Source of the DNA: Sphingomonas dokdonensis
GTDB taxonomy: Bacteria; Pseudomonadota; Alphaproteobacteria; Sphingomonadales; Sphingomonadaceae
NCBI RefSeq assembly: GCF_002197685.1
Contig: NZ_NBBI01000003.1
Location: forward strand, 372,001-436,000
Direction of reading: 5' to 3'
DNA length: 64,000 nucleotides
Positions 51,101-60,059 of this stretch are shown one piece after another (position 1 is the stretch's first letter; each line of letters opens with the position of its first letter). The position numbers and the translations under genes are program-made. A model generated the notes under the pieces. The model was not told where the DNA came from and made no database searches. It saw only the letters and a program-made list of their open reading frames with translations.

Positions 51101-52904
51101 GCCGCTTCGTGCGATCGGCGATCATGGCATCGTCGGTGATCTCGAGACGGTGGCACTGGTCGCGCGGGACGGCGCGATCGATTACCTTTGCTGGCCGAGC
51201 CTCGACAGCCCGACGATCTTTGCGGACCTGCTGCACCCCGGGCGAGGCGGCGCGTTCGAGATCACGCCGCACCTGGATCATCCACGCCACCTTCAGCTGT
51301 ACGTTCCCGACACCAATGTGCTGGTGACGCGGTGGATGGGCGATGACGGCAGCGCCGAAGTCATAGATCTGATGCCGCAACCCGACGCGCGCCGTGCGTC
51401 GGGCCATGAGGCACGCAGCCTGATCCGCCGCCTCACGGTAACGAGCGGCACGGTAAGCTTCACCATGCGCTGCGCCCCCCGCTTCGATTACGCTCGCGAG
51501 GTGCCAGCCGCCGCAGCGATCGAGGGCGGGGTGCGGTTCTCCGGCCAGCAGCTGTCGCTGTCGCTTTACGCGTCGACCGCGCTTGAGCCGGACGAGGGCG
51601 CGGCAAGGGCGCGGTTCACGCTGTCAAAGGGGGAGATCGCCTGGTTCGTCCTGGGCGACGATACCTTGCCCTGTCCCGACGACGCGGCAATCCAGGCGCA
51701 GATCGACGCCACCGCGCACGTGTGGCGCGCCTGGCTGCGGCGATCCACGTATAAGGGTCGGTGGCGCGAACAGGTGCTCCGCTCGGCCCTGTCGCTGAAG
51801 CTGCTGACATCGGCCCGGTACGGGTCGATCGCGGCGGCGGGGACGTTCTCATTGCCGGAAGCGAAGGGGTCGGAGCGCAACTGGGACTATCGCGCGACGT
51901 GGATTCGCGATGCCTCCTTCACGGTGTACGCTTTTCTGCGGCTCGGCTTCACCGAGGAGGCGGAGCATTACAACCGGTGGGTCGGTGAGCGCGTCATGGC
52001 GTCTGATCGCGATGACCCGCTGCGCATCATGTATGCGCTCGACGGATCGGAAATGGCAGAGGAGAGCGAACTGCCGCATATGACCGGCTATGCCGACAGC
52101 CGGCCCGTGCGGATCGGCAATGCCGCGCACAGCCAGACGCAACTCGATATCTTCGGCGAGTTGCTCGACAGCGTCTATCTGTCGAACAAATACGGCGCAG
52201 CGATCCCGCATGAAGGATGGCTGCATGTCTGCGGCATCGTCGATTACGTGATCGCCCATTGGCAGGAGCCCGACGCCGGCATCTGGGAAATGCGATCGGA
52301 ACCGCGTCACTTCCTTCACTCGCGCGTGATGTGCTGGGTGGCGCTGGACCGCGCCATTCGGCTCGCCAAGAAGCGGTCGCTGCCCGCGCCGCTCGTCGCC
52401 TGGTCGGAAGCGCGCGACGCCATCGTGGCGGACGTTTGGGCGAACTTTCGCCATCCCGAGCATGGGTATTTCGTGCAGGAGCGCGGCGGGCGCGACCTGG
52501 ACGCGGCGTTGCTGATGATGCCGCTCGTCCGCTTCGTGTCGTCGACCGACCCGGCATGGCTCCGGACGCTCGACGCGATCGGCGAGCAATTGTGCGATGA
52601 CGGGCTGGTCTACCGCTACCGTGTCGACGACGCGCTCGCAGGGGATGAAGGCGCCTTCACCACGTGCACCTTCTGGTTTGCGGAATGCCTGGCGCGTGCC
52701 GGCCGCTTGGATGAGGCGCGGATGCAGCTTGCCAAGGGGGCGGCTTACGCCAACCATCTCGGCCTGTTCGCCGAGGAAGTGGACGTACGCGGCTTGTCGT
52801 TGGGCAACTTTCCCCAGGCGCTTACTCATCTTGCCTTCATCAGCGCCGCGCACTTTCTCGATCGGCGGTTGGACCCCGCGTACCGGCCAAGCTGGCAACC
52901 TTAA
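51093..52904 (+). CDS. GH15 family glycoside hydrolase (glucoamylase/trehalase type)
   Basis: 603 residues. N-terminal beta-sandwich (IGDHGIVGDLETVALVARDG, YLCWPSLDSPTIF), then the alpha/alpha barrel with NWDYRATWIRDASFTVYAF, the substrate-binding segment, EGWLHV and GIWEMRSEPRHFLHS with the first catalytic Glu, and FVSSTDPAW. Bacterial members of this type act on trehalose or maltodextrins. The 8-base overlap with the SDR gene suggests a joint sugar-oxidation or trehalose-degradation role. No signal peptide, so cytoplasmic. Confidence 0.9.
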   Translation: MVEPLRAIGDHGIVGDLETVALVARDGAIDYLCWPSLDSPTIFADLLHPGRGGAFEITPHLDHPRHLQLYVPDTNVLVTRWMGDDGSAEVIDLMPQPDARRASGHEARSLIRRLTVTSGTVSFTMRCAPRFDYAREVPAAAAIEGGVRFSGQQLSLSLYASTALEPDEGAARARFTLSKGEIAWFVLGDDTLPCPDDAAIQAQIDATAHVWRAWLRRSTYKGRWREQVLRSALSLKLLTSARYGSIAAAGTFSLPEAKGSERNWDYRATWIRDASFTVYAFLRLGFTEEAEHYNRWVGERVMASDRDDPLRIMYALDGSEMAEESELPHMTGYADSRPVRIGNAAHSQTQLDIFGELLDSVYLSNKYGAAIPHEGWLHVCGIVDYVIAHWQEPDAGIWEMRSEPRHFLHSRVMCWVALDRAIRLAKKRSLPAPLVAWSEARDAIVADVWANFRHPEHGYFVQERGGRDLDAALLMMPLVRFVSSTDPAWLRTLDAIGEQLCDDGLVYRYRVDDALAGDEGAFTTCTFWFAECLARAGRLDEARMQLAKGAAYANHLGLFAEEVDVRGLSLGNFPQALTHLAFISAAHFLDRRLDPAYRPSWQP

Positions 52905-53111
52905 GCAAAGGCCGGTCGAGGCACGGGCGACTGTCACTCACCTTGCAGCGTCAGGACGCGCGGTTTGATCAGCGGGCGGCCGTCCGATCGCAGGCTGCCC
53001 CGACATGACCTGACGAGCCGACACTCCCCTATTGTCATGGCTGTCAGTAAGGATTACGCCTGCATCAACAGACCATCCACGACGAGGATGGAGCGACACC
53101 GAGAGGAACCG

Positions 53112-53432
53112 ATGGCAACGATCGTCTACGTCGAACACGACGGCACGCGTCATGAACAGCAGGTCACCGACGGCTGGAGCGTGATGGAGGGCGCGGTGAA
53201 AAACGGCGTTCCCGGGATCGATGCCGATTGCGGCGGCGCGGCCGCCTGCGCGACGTGCCACGTTTATGTCGATCCGGACTGGCTGGCGGCGACCGGCGAG
53301 CGCACCGACCAGGAAGCCGAGATGCTGAACTTCGCTGAAAACGTGGAAAGCAACAGCAGGCTGTCGTGCCAGATCGAGGTCACGCCGGCGCTCGACGGGC
53401 TGGTCGTCACCATGCCCGAAAGCCAGCACTAA
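53112..53432 (+). CDS. [2Fe-2S] ferredoxin
   Basis: 106 residues of the adrenodoxin/putidaredoxin type. Cluster ligands are at [14 protein letters not shown] plus a downstream [12 protein letters not shown], and the [15 protein letters not shown] helix matches the family. GAGAGGAACC lies just before the ATG. It precedes a CYP153-type P450 by 29 bases, its likely electron acceptor. A ferredoxin reductase is not seen nearby. Confidence 0.93.
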   Translation: MATIVYVEHDGTRHEQQVTDGWSVMEGAVKNGVPGIDADCGGAAACATCHVYVDPDWLAATGERTDQEAEMLNFAENVESNSRLSCQIEVTPALDGLVVTMPESQH

Positions 53433-53461
53433 GCCCCCATCATCCCGGAAGGACCCGTCGC

Positions 53462-54742
53462 ATGAGCACCGCCGCCACCGCTGCCTTCGCCGCCGCCAAT
53501 CCCGCCCGCGACGCCGCGTATGCGACCCCGCTCGACAAGCTCGATCCGTCGCGCCCCGAACTGTTCGCCGCCGACGAGATGTGGTGGAATTTCCAGCGGC
53601 TGCGCGCCGAGGCGCCGGTGCACTACACGGCGGAAAGCGCTTATGGCCCGTTCTGGTCGGTAACCAAATATAACGACATCATGGCGGTCGACATCGATCA
53701 CCAGACCTTCTCGTCCGAACCGGGGATCATGATGGTCCCGCCGCTCGCGCCCGGCGAAACGCCGCAACTCGAAGGGCTGGCGATGTTCATCGCGATGGAC
53801 CCACCCAAGCATGATGTGCAGCGCAAGGCGGTCAGCCCCGCGGTGTCGCCCACCAATCTCCAGATCCTGGGTCCGCTGATCCGCGAGCGCGCCGCCGCGA
53901 TCCTTGATGGCCTGCCGATCGGCGAGGAGTTCGACTGGGTCGACAAGGTGTCGATGGAGCTTACCGCGATGACGCTCGCGACGCTGTTCGGCATGCCGCA
54001 GGAGGATCGCCGCAAGCTGACCTATTGGTCCGACGTGGTCACTGCGGAGCCGGGGCATGGCGTTGTGGAGACGCGCGAGCAGAAGATGGGCATCTTTCGC
54101 GACTATCATGCCTATTTCACGCAACTGTGGAACGAGCGCGTCAATGCCGAGCCGACGGGCGACCTCATCTCGATGCTCGCGCATGATCCCGCGACGCGCG
54201 ACATGTCGCCGATGGAATATTTCGGCAACGTCATGCTGCTGACGGTGGGCGGCAACGATACCACCCGCAACACCATGACCGGCTCTGTGTACGCCTTGTC
54301 GAAGAACCCGGATCAATATGCCAAGCTGATGGCCGATCCGTCGCTGCTGCCGTCTATGGTGTCGGAAACGATCCGCTGGCAGACGCCGCTGTCGCACATG
54401 AAGCGCCGTGCCACCCGCGATGTCGAGTTTCGCGGGCAGCAGATCAAGAAAGATGACACGGTCGTCATGTGGTACGTCTCGGGCAATCGCGACGATGAAG
54501 TGATCGAGCGCCCGAACGATTACATCATCGATCGCGCGCGCCCGCGGCAGCACATCTCGTTCGGCTTCGGCGTCCATCGCTGCGTCGGCAATCGCCTCGC
54601 CGAGCTGCAGCTGCAGATCGTATGGGAAGAGATCATGAAGCGTTTTCCCGAGATCAACGTGGTCGCGGAGCCCAAGCGGGTCCGCTCCAACTTCGTGAAG
54701 GGCTATGAGTCGATGCGCGTCGTCATCCCACGTCGCTATTGA
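53462..54742 (+). CDS. Cytochrome P450, CYP153-like
   Basis: 426 residues. Heme ligand Cys374 in FGFGVHRCVGNRLAE, I-helix LTVGGNDTTRNTM, ETIRW (ExxR) and PLSHMKRRATRDVEF. The end (VAEPKRVRSNFVKGYESMRV) resembles CYP153, soluble bacterial alkane and fatty-acid terminal hydroxylases. Paired with the ferredoxin upstream. Substrate cannot be read from sequence. The acyl-CoA synthetase at 23.8 kb is too distant to link. Confidence 0.92.
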   Translation: MSTAATAAFAAANPARDAAYATPLDKLDPSRPELFAADEMWWNFQRLRAEAPVHYTAESAYGPFWSVTKYNDIMAVDIDHQTFSSEPGIMMVPPLAPGETPQLEGLAMFIAMDPPKHDVQRKAVSPAVSPTNLQILGPLIRERAAAILDGLPIGEEFDWVDKVSMELTAMTLATLFGMPQEDRRKLTYWSDVVTAEPGHGVVETREQKMGIFRDYHAYFTQLWNERVNAEPTGDLISMLAHDPATRDMSPMEYFGNVMLLTVGGNDTTRNTMTGSVYALSKNPDQYAKLMADPSLLPSMVSETIRWQTPLSHMKRRATRDVEFRGQQIKKDDTVVMWYVSGNRDDEVIERPNDYIIDRARPRQHISFGFGVHRCVGNRLAELQLQIVWEEIMKRFPEINVVAEPKRVRSNFVKGYESMRVVIPRRY

Positions 54743-54778
54743 TCGTTAGCTGGTCGCTTGAGGCCCGTTCCGGCCTCG

Positions 54779-56167
54779 TCACTCGACGGGGCGCTTGTCA
54801 TCAAGGAGATCGCCGCCCTTGGTTTCGGCGCGTTCCTCGTCGACCAGCTTGGCGATATGCGCGTCAGGCGCGGCATCGTGCTCGATCCGCTGCCGCGATA
54901 CGGGCGTTCTCGGCGGCTTGGCGGTGGGCGCGTCCGACGCGCTTTGGGTCGGCACGGCGGCACCCTGATCGAAACGCAGGCGGTAAATCGGCTCAGGCAG
55001 GGCAAAGCCGTTTGATTCCAGCGCGCGCTTGGCGGCATCCAGCGCCAGGCTGCGCCCTTTCAGATAATCGGTGCGCGACTGGTTCACCCAGCCGAAGAAG
55101 CGCAGGACGATGTTCGAATCGCCGACGTCACGGATGATCGCGCTGGCGGCTGGGGCGTCCAGCACGAAGTCGAGATCACGGATTGCCTGCAGCCCCACCG
55201 CCATGCCGTCCACCGGATCGTCATCCGCGTCGATGCCGAGCTCGAAGTCGAACCGCCGCTCGGGATTGCGCGTGTAGTTCAGGATCACCGCCTTGAAGAC
55301 CGTGGCGTTTGGGATCCGCAGGTGATTGCCGTCGAGGGTCATCAGGATCGTCGCCCGGCTGGTCAGCCGTACGACGCGCCCTTCCTGCCCCTCGATCACG
55401 ACATGGTCGTTGGCGCGAAAGGGCTGGCGCAGGCTGAGCATCAGGCTTGAGACGTAATTGTCGACCGTGTCGCGGACGGCGAAACCGATGGCGATGCCGA
55501 TCACGCCGGCGCCGCCCAGCACCGCGCCGAGCAGGGCGGTGGCGCCCAGCACCTCCAGCCCGGCGACGATCCCCAGCACGACGAATATAAAGCGAACGAG
55601 GGTGGCGAGCAGCTCGGCCAGGAACATGTTGGGCGTGATCCGCCGCCACAGGCCGCCGAACGAGGCGAGCAGATAACCCAGCGCACCAACCAGGAGCCCA
55701 ATCGCGAGCGCAACGCCGACCAGCGGCAATCCCCGCACGATCCCGCGCACATCGTCACCGAACTTGCCGAGCGCCGGGGTCAGGTTGCTATCGACCTTCA
55801 GGTCGCGCTCCAGCTCGTTCTGAACCGTAACAACCCCTGCGACGCGGCCCGCAATCGCCTCGGCACGATCGACATCAACGGCGCCCGGCACCGTGCCGGT
55901 CAGCGTCACCACGCCGGCGGAGACGCGAACGCCCACGTTGCGCAGGCCAGACACCTCCAGGAAGATGCTGCGGATGCGGGTGCGGATATCGGCATCGGAC
56001 TGGCTGTCGCTGCGCGCCGCAATGGCGGTCTGCGGTGCTGGCGTGGCGGCGGCGGCGGGCGCCGGTTCCTGTGCGACCGCGCTCGGCGCGCCGGTCGGCG
56101 CAAGTACGAACGCCGCCAGGACGAACATCACGACGTTCTTGAAAGAGCGAGGGGAGCGACGCTGCAT
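54779..56167 (-). CDS. Mechanosensitive ion channel with N-terminal BON domain
   Basis: 462 residues. A signal peptide (NVVMFVLAAFVLAPTGAPSAVAQ) and a short Ala/Pro linker precede a BON domain (VRVSAGVVTLTGTVPGAVDVD). A membrane segment block follows (LVGVALAIGLLVGALGYLLA, FIFVVLGIVAGLEVLGATAL), then the MscS pore and beta domain (GFAVRDTVDNYVSSLMLSLR, RANDHVVIEGQEGRV, LRIPNATVFKAVILN). The C-terminal tail is low-complexity. Channel of the inner membrane; the BON domain may bind phospholipid. ATG 56167 gives the signal peptide. Confidence 0.9.
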   Translation of the reverse strand: MQRRSPRSFKNVVMFVLAAFVLAPTGAPSAVAQEPAPAAAATPAPQTAIAARSDSQSDADIRTRIRSIFLEVSGLRNVGVRVSAGVVTLTGTVPGAVDVDRAEAIAGRVAGVVTVQNELERDLKVDSNLTPALGKFGDDVRGIVRGLPLVGVALAIGLLVGALGYLLASFGGLWRRITPNMFLAELLATLVRFIFVVLGIVAGLEVLGATALLGAVLGGAGVIGIAIGFAVRDTVDNYVSSLMLSLRQPFRANDHVVIEGQEGRVVRLTSRATILMTLDGNHLRIPNATVFKAVILNYTRNPERRFDFELGIDADDDPVDGMAVGLQAIRDLDFVLDAPAASAIIRDVGDSNIVLRFFGWVNQSRTDYLKGRSLALDAAKRALESNGFALPEPIYRLRFDQGAAVPTQSASDAPTAKPPRTPVSRQRIEHDAAPDAHIAKLVDEERAETKGGDLLDDKRPVE

Positions 56168-56232
56168 ATCTGTCTCAACCCCCAACGAAGGCAGATCGTG
56201 CGACGGCTCGCGAGATTTTTTTGCGCAACCGG

Positions 56233-56748
56233 TCAGTCGGTGCGGCCTCGACCGAGCCAGTCCATGGCGGCGGCGCAAAGCGCGGTGATCGGCTCGCCTG
56301 CGGGCAACGTGATCGCTTGTTCGTCGGCGCCCGGCGGCTCCAGCGTCGCGATTTGGCTGGCGAGCAGACGCGGCGGCATGAAATGGTCCCGGCGATCGCG
56401 CAGCCGCCCCTTCAAAAGGACCGGATCGCCATCGAGCAGGATGAAACGGATTTTCCCCGCTGTCCGCTCGGCAAGTCGTTCGCGGTAGCGCCGGCGCAAG
56501 GCGGAACAGGCGGCGACCGCAGCATCGTCGCGCTCGACTGTTTCCGCAAGCGCATCACCCAGTCGGTCGAGCCACGGCCAGCGATCATCGTCATCGAGCG
56601 GCTGTCCGGCCTGCATCTTTTCCACGGCAGCCGCCGAATGAAACGCGTCCCCTTCCAGGAACCGGCAGTCTAGCGCCCTGGCCAGTGCCGTTCCGAGCGT
56701 CGACTTGCCGCTTCCGCTGACACCCATGATGACGATCGCGCCCAGCAT
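56233..56748 (-). CDS. gntK: Gluconokinase
   Basis: 171 residues, a P-loop kinase that phosphorylates gluconate to 6-phosphogluconate. Seen: VIMGVSGSGKSTLG at residues 7-20, FLEGDAFHSAAAVEKMQAG, LDDDDRWPWLDRL and RRRDHFMPPRLLASQIATLE-type sequence of GntK. AAGGAGTGCCGG stands just before ATG 56748; the longer frame to 56862 lacks homology. With the glucose-dehydrogenase-like SDR and GH15 5 kb upstream it could complete a gluconate route, though they are not in one operon. Confidence 0.93.
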   Translation of the reverse strand: MLGAIVIMGVSGSGKSTLGTALARALDCRFLEGDAFHSAAAVEKMQAGQPLDDDDRWPWLDRLGDALAETVERDDAAVAACSALRRRYRERLAERTAGKIRFILLDGDPVLLKGRLRDRRDHFMPPRLLASQIATLEPPGADEQAITLPAGEPITALCAAAMDWLGRGRTD

Positions 56749-57004
56749 CCGGCACTCCTTGCACGATTGAGGCGCCACGCGAAAAGGCGGGCCGTGCACT
56801 TGTCTGCCTTCGAGACGGCCAGTCATGATCGACGGCGTGTTGCCTATCTGCACCGCGGCCACACCGGTAACATGCTTCTGAAACCCTGAACGGGTCTTCA
56901 GCCGCGCGCATTACATAACCAGCACGCTTCCGCCAACCGACGCCATTCCTTCGACCATCGCGCGCTCGCACCCTCGATAGCGGTCATTCGACGATGGTTG
57001 GTTG

Positions 57005-57062
57005 TTGACAGCACAAGACCTTCTATCGCACATTATGGACCAACGTTCCGCCATATGGAACG
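57005..57062 (+). promoter_or_regulatory. Promoter region and 19-bp dyad before the TonB receptor
   Basis: A consensus -35 TTGACA lies at 57005-57010. A dyad CGTTCC..GGAACG (57044-57062, centre GCCATAT) lies 18 bases before the ATG. The -10 is poor at the standard distance. The GTTCC/GGAAC arms resemble IclR-family operators and an IclR gene is in the same locus, so it is a candidate site for it. Confidence 0.5.
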
Positions 57063-57079
57063 AACAAAGGGGGGGTATC

Positions 57080-60055
57080 ATGAAGGTCGCAGCGTTGTTG
57101 TGCGCGTCTTCGCTCGCAATTTGTGTCGCCACAGGCGCACAGGCACAGGCACAGGCACAGGCAGAAGCGCAGCTGGCCACGCCAACTGCCACGCCCCAAA
57201 CGCTTGAAGCCGAGACTTCGCCGGTGGGGGACGACCAACAGATCGTCGTGACCGGATCGCGTATTTCGCGGCAAGACTATGTGGCGGAGAGCCCGATACT
57301 CTCGGTTGGTCCCGAGGCGCTCGCGGCACGCGGTCCGGCAACGCTCGATGCCACCTTCAACCAATTGCCGCAGTTCGCGGCAAGCAACGCCAACAGTGGG
57401 TCGAGCCCGGCACGGCAAGGTCGCGCCAATGCCAATCTGCGCGGACTTGGCATTCAGCGGACGCTGGTCTTGCTCGACGGACGGCGCACGCAGCCGTCCG
57501 ACCCGCTCGGCGCGATCGATCTCAACACCATAGCGCCGGCGCTGATCGAGAATGTCGAGATCATCACCGGCGGCGCCTCCGCCGTGTACGGCTCCGATGC
57601 GATCGCGGGCGTCGTGAACGTCAAGCTGCGGCGCAAGTTCGAGGGGCTGGAGCTCGACGCGCAATACGGCATCACCGATCGCAACGATTCGAAAGGGCTG
57701 TCGCTCTCCGCCACCGTTGGCGGCAATTTCGCCGGTGGGCGCGGCAATGTGGTTGCCTCCATCGGCTATTTCGATCGTGGCGGCACCTTCCGCGGCAGCC
57801 GGCCTTTCTTCGAGAATTCGGGCATCGCCAGCGCGCTGATCGGCGGGGCGGTGACGTCGAGCGGCACGAACCTGCCGACGCAGGCTGCGCTGAACGCGGT
57901 ATTCGGCCGATATGGCGCCGGCACCCCGGCGCGCAACGCTGCGCTGGGCGTGAACCCCGATGGCACCTTGTTCACCACCGCGGCGCCGGTGCTGAACCTG
58001 CGCGATTCGCCCTATCTGGTGAACGAAAACCGCGTCGGCTTCCCGCTCGGCGAGACGATCCCGCTGCAGACGCCGATCACGCGCTACAACGCATTCGCGC
58101 GCGCCAGCTACGAAATCGTCGACGATGTGGAGGGCTACCTTCAGTTCAATCACGTCGACTATTCGTCCAACTACAGCCGGCCCGGTTTCTCGGCCGGTTC
58201 GGTGGCGCCGCTCGCCACCATTCCGCTGAGCAACCCGTTCGTGCCGGCCGATCTGCGCGCGATCGCCGCCTCGCGCCCGAATCCCAATGCGCCGCTGAAC
58301 TTCACCTTCAGCACCAGCCGCGTTGGCCGAACCAATTACAACTTCGACAATCAGGTGAACGAGTTCCTGGTCGGCGCACGCGGGAAGATCCCGTCGCTGG
58401 GGTGGAACTGGGATGTGTACGGCTCCTACGGCTCGACCGTCACGAGCGAGCGCTCGTCGGGCTTCATCAACATTGCAGCGTGGCGCACTTTGGTGAACGC
58501 GCCCGACGGCGGCGCGTCGATCTGCCCGGGCGGGTTCAACCCGTTCGCACAGGTCGCGCTCGATGCAACGCCGGGGCAGGGCGCGTGCTACGATTACCTC
58601 AACCGCAACCTGTCCGAACGCACCGTCCTGAAACAAGCGGTGGTCGAAGGATCGCTGGAGGGCGGCCTGTTCGCGCTGCCCGCTGGCGAGGTCCGCTTCG
58701 CGGCAGGCGCCAGCTACCGTCGGCCGAGCTATTCCTACAGCCCCGACGAGCAGCGCGTGCGCGGCGAGGTCTATCCGACGCAGCCGACCGGCGCGACCGG
58801 CGGCAATTACAACGTCAAGGAAGCCTTTCTCGAACTGTTCGTGCCGGTCGCGCGCGACCTGCCGTTCGTCGAGGAGCTGAACCTCGATTTCGCCTATCGC
58901 TATTCGGACTACAGCACGATCGGCGGGGTCAGCACCTACAAGGGCAGCATGGACTGGGCGATCGGGGCGGGCTTCCGCTACCGCGGCAGCTATCAGCGCG
59001 CGATCCGGGCGCCGAGCCTTGGCGAATTGTTCGCTCCGCCCGAACGCGCGTCGGCCAGCGTCGGCTCGATCGCACTGGGCGGCGGCGATCCGTGCGACGC
59101 CACCAGCCTGTTCCGCACCGGGCCGGGCAGCGGCAATGCGGCGCAGGTGCGCGCGCTGTGCATCGCTACCGGCGTGCCATCGGCTGTGGTCGACATCTTC
59201 CGCTTTGCCGGCAGTTCGGTGCCAGGCGAGGCATCGGGCAACCTCAATCTGCGTGAGGAAACCGCCGACACCTATACAATGGGGCTGGTGTGGCAGAGCG
59301 CCTCACTGTCGCCGCTGCTGCGCCGGCTGTCGGGCTCGGTGGATTATTACAAAATCAAGGTGCGCGACGCGATCGGCACCATCACGGCGCAGGTTGGCCT
59401 GTCGCGCTGCTTCAACGGCGACGGCAGCTCCAATCCGGGCTATGATGCGAACAACTACTTTTGCACGCTCACCACGCGCAACGCGAGCGGTGGGATTGAG
59501 CTGCAGCGTGCGCCGACGCTGAACCTCGCGGCCTATGAGGTCTCCGGCATCGACTTCCAGCTCGACTATGGCTTCAAGCTCGACGACGTCGGGCTGGTCG
59601 ATGGCGGCGACCTCAGCTTCAACACCGTCGTGTCGTATCTCGACACCTACAAGATCCAGAACCTCGCCGGCGCGCCGTTCCTCGATTATGCCGGCACGAT
59701 CGGCAATGCGCAGGTCGATCCGGGTGCGACGGCGTTTCCCAAGTGGAAGCTGAACGCCTCGCTGACCTATGCGATCGGCCCGGCGCAGATCACCGCCACG
59801 TATCGCTGGTACGACAAATTGTCGCATTACGCCGACGTCGGCGTGGCCAACCCGAGCCGGCCGGGATCTGCGGCCACCGATTATGTCGACCTGGTCGGAC
59901 GCGTCGCGCTCACGGACGATATCCAGCTGCGCCTGGGCATTCAGAACCTGTTCGACACCGAGCCGCCCGAATGGGTGGGGCAGGGTGCGACCGACCTTGG
60001 TCTCTACGACCTGTTGCAGCGCCGCTACTTCGTCGGCCTGCGGGCGCGGTTCTGA
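57080..60055 (+). CDS. TonB-dependent receptor
   Basis: 991 residues: signal peptide (VAALLCASSLAICVATGAQA), an Ala-Gln repeat tract, then the plug domain with IVVTGSRISRQDYV, ANLRGLGIQRTLVLLDGRR, GGASAVYGSDAIAGVVNV and a 22-strand beta-barrel ending FVGLRARF with terminal Phe. It imports an unknown substrate across the outer membrane using TonB energy. The locus downstream (dehydratase-like, esterase, IclR) suggests a small organic ester or acid. AAAGGGGGGG precedes ATG 57080. Confidence 0.95.
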   Translation: MKVAALLCASSLAICVATGAQAQAQAQAEAQLATPTATPQTLEAETSPVGDDQQIVVTGSRISRQDYVAESPILSVGPEALAARGPATLDATFNQLPQFAASNANSGSSPARQGRANANLRGLGIQRTLVLLDGRRTQPSDPLGAIDLNTIAPALIENVEIITGGASAVYGSDAIAGVVNVKLRRKFEGLELDAQYGITDRNDSKGLSLSATVGGNFAGGRGNVVASIGYFDRGGTFRGSRPFFENSGIASALIGGAVTSSGTNLPTQAALNAVFGRYGAGTPARNAALGVNPDGTLFTTAAPVLNLRDSPYLVNENRVGFPLGETIPLQTPITRYNAFARASYEIVDDVEGYLQFNHVDYSSNYSRPGFSAGSVAPLATIPLSNPFVPADLRAIAASRPNPNAPLNFTFSTSRVGRTNYNFDNQVNEFLVGARGKIPSLGWNWDVYGSYGSTVTSERSSGFINIAAWRTLVNAPDGGASICPGGFNPFAQVALDATPGQGACYDYLNRNLSERTVLKQAVVEGSLEGGLFALPAGEVRFAAGASYRRPSYSYSPDEQRVRGEVYPTQPTGATGGNYNVKEAFLELFVPVARDLPFVEELNLDFAYRYSDYSTIGGVSTYKGSMDWAIGAGFRYRGSYQRAIRAPSLGELFAPPERASASVGSIALGGGDPCDATSLFRTGPGSGNAAQVRALCIATGVPSAVVDIFRFAGSSVPGEASGNLNLREETADTYTMGLVWQSASLSPLLRRLSGSVDYYKIKVRDAIGTITAQVGLSRCFNGDGSSNPGYDANNYFCTLTTRNASGGIELQRAPTLNLAAYEVSGIDFQLDYGFKLDDVGLVDGGDLSFNTVVSYLDTYKIQNLAGAPFLDYAGTIGNAQVDPGATAFPKWKLNASLTYAIGPAQITATYRWYDKLSHYADVGVANPSRPGSAATDYVDLVGRVALTDDIQLRLGIQNLFDTEPPEWVGQGATDLGLYDLLQRRYFVGLRARF
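57134..57163 (+). repeat. GCACAG hexanucleotide repeat in the receptor signal region
   Basis: About four in-frame copies of a GCACAG-type unit encode alternating Ala-Gln at the end of the signal peptide. Copy number can change without shifting frame, so it alters linker length only. Confidence 0.7.
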
Positions 60056-60059
60056 GCGC

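Noticed and set aside
57023..58636. 537-codon minus-strand frame
   Set aside because: Antisense to the TonB-dependent receptor.
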